A stretch of DNA of 7,969 nt from Oceanospirillaceae bacterium (lineage in GTDB: Bacteria > Pseudomonadota > Gammaproteobacteria > Pseudomonadales > Balneatricaceae), in contig JAGSHA010000136.1 in assembly GCA_023954795.1 (NCBI GenBank), positions 1 through 7,969 on the forward strand, written 5' to 3'. Shown one piece after another: positions 7,920 to 7,969 of this stretch (positions are counted from its first letter, which is position 1; each line of letters begins with the position of its first letter). Position numbers and translations under genes: made by a program. The notes beneath the pieces were generated by a model that ran no database searches, had not been told where the DNA came from, and saw nothing but the letters and a program-made list of their open reading frames with translations.

Positions 7920-7969
7920 GCGGCGCTACAGAATAGGCAGGTCATCAGCAGATATGCGAGGAGCGTATG
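7920..7969 (-). pseudogene. Upstream CHASE-domain coding remnant with in-frame TAG, running off the window
   Basis: Read on the - strand in the same frame as the c-di-GMP enzyme, these bases encode YAPRISADDLPIL, then TAG (7926-7928), then two Arg codons that join directly to the TTG codon of the downstream frame. The peptide resembles the conserved CHASE stretch that usually reads like W-x-P-R-V followed by an acidic helix, and the spacing to the downstream GYPAF and YFPAVLVEP blocks fits a continuous domain. One C-to-T change (CAG to TAG, Gln to stop) would explain the interruption. The gene's real 5' end lies beyond 7969. Whether this is a true nonsense mutation, a read-through site or a base error cannot be decided here. 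Confidence 0.7.

Noticed and set aside
7916..7969. Alternative - strand frame at the right edge (HTLLAYLLMTCLFCSAA, then TGA), which could look like the end of a hydrophobic upstream gene overlapping the c-di-GMP gene.
   Set aside because: The neighbouring frame gives a CHASE-like peptide in register with the downstream domain, which is a better explanation; the hydrophobic frame is short and matches nothing I recognise.

Overview
The window looks like chromosomal DNA of a free-living Gammaproteobacterium. It has moderate GC content, a tripartite-pump operon of the usual proteobacterial kind, and a CHASE-PAS-GGDEF-EAL signalling protein next to an HDOD protein. That style is common in marine and environmental lineages, but the genus cannot be fixed from sequence reading alone. 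Coding density is very high: four long reading frames fill almost everything, and no gap exceeds about 105 bases. No tRNA, rRNA, CRISPR array, insertion sequence or phage gene was seen.

Left half (1-4626, + strand): a short leader with a plausible promoter precedes a two-gene operon for an RND-type efflux system. The first gene encodes a membrane-anchored periplasmic adaptor (membrane fusion protein, 460 aa). The second encodes the inner-membrane RND permease (1047 aa). The two overlap by four bases (ATGA), so they are probably translationally coupled. No outer-membrane channel gene is present, so the pump presumably borrows a TolC-like protein encoded elsewhere.

Right half (4650-7969, - strand): a signalling pair transcribed towards the pump operon. 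The upstream gene encodes a cyclic-di-GMP enzyme with CHASE, one membrane segment, PAS, GGDEF and EAL, and its catalytic and I-site motifs all look intact. Twenty-seven bases after its stop an HDOD-domain protein (283 aa) begins. The two operons converge, with their stop codons only 23 bases apart and no clear terminator hairpin between them.

The most notable observation is at the right edge. The CHASE domain continues in the same frame upstream of the apparent TTG start, through a single amber codon (TAG, 7926-7928), into a typical CHASE motif (YAPRISADD...). The c-di-GMP gene therefore appears to be interrupted by a nonsense codon, or read through, or affected by a base error, and its true 5' end lies outside the window. 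Nothing here clearly amounts to an undescribed system; the remaining findings are smaller points about known families.
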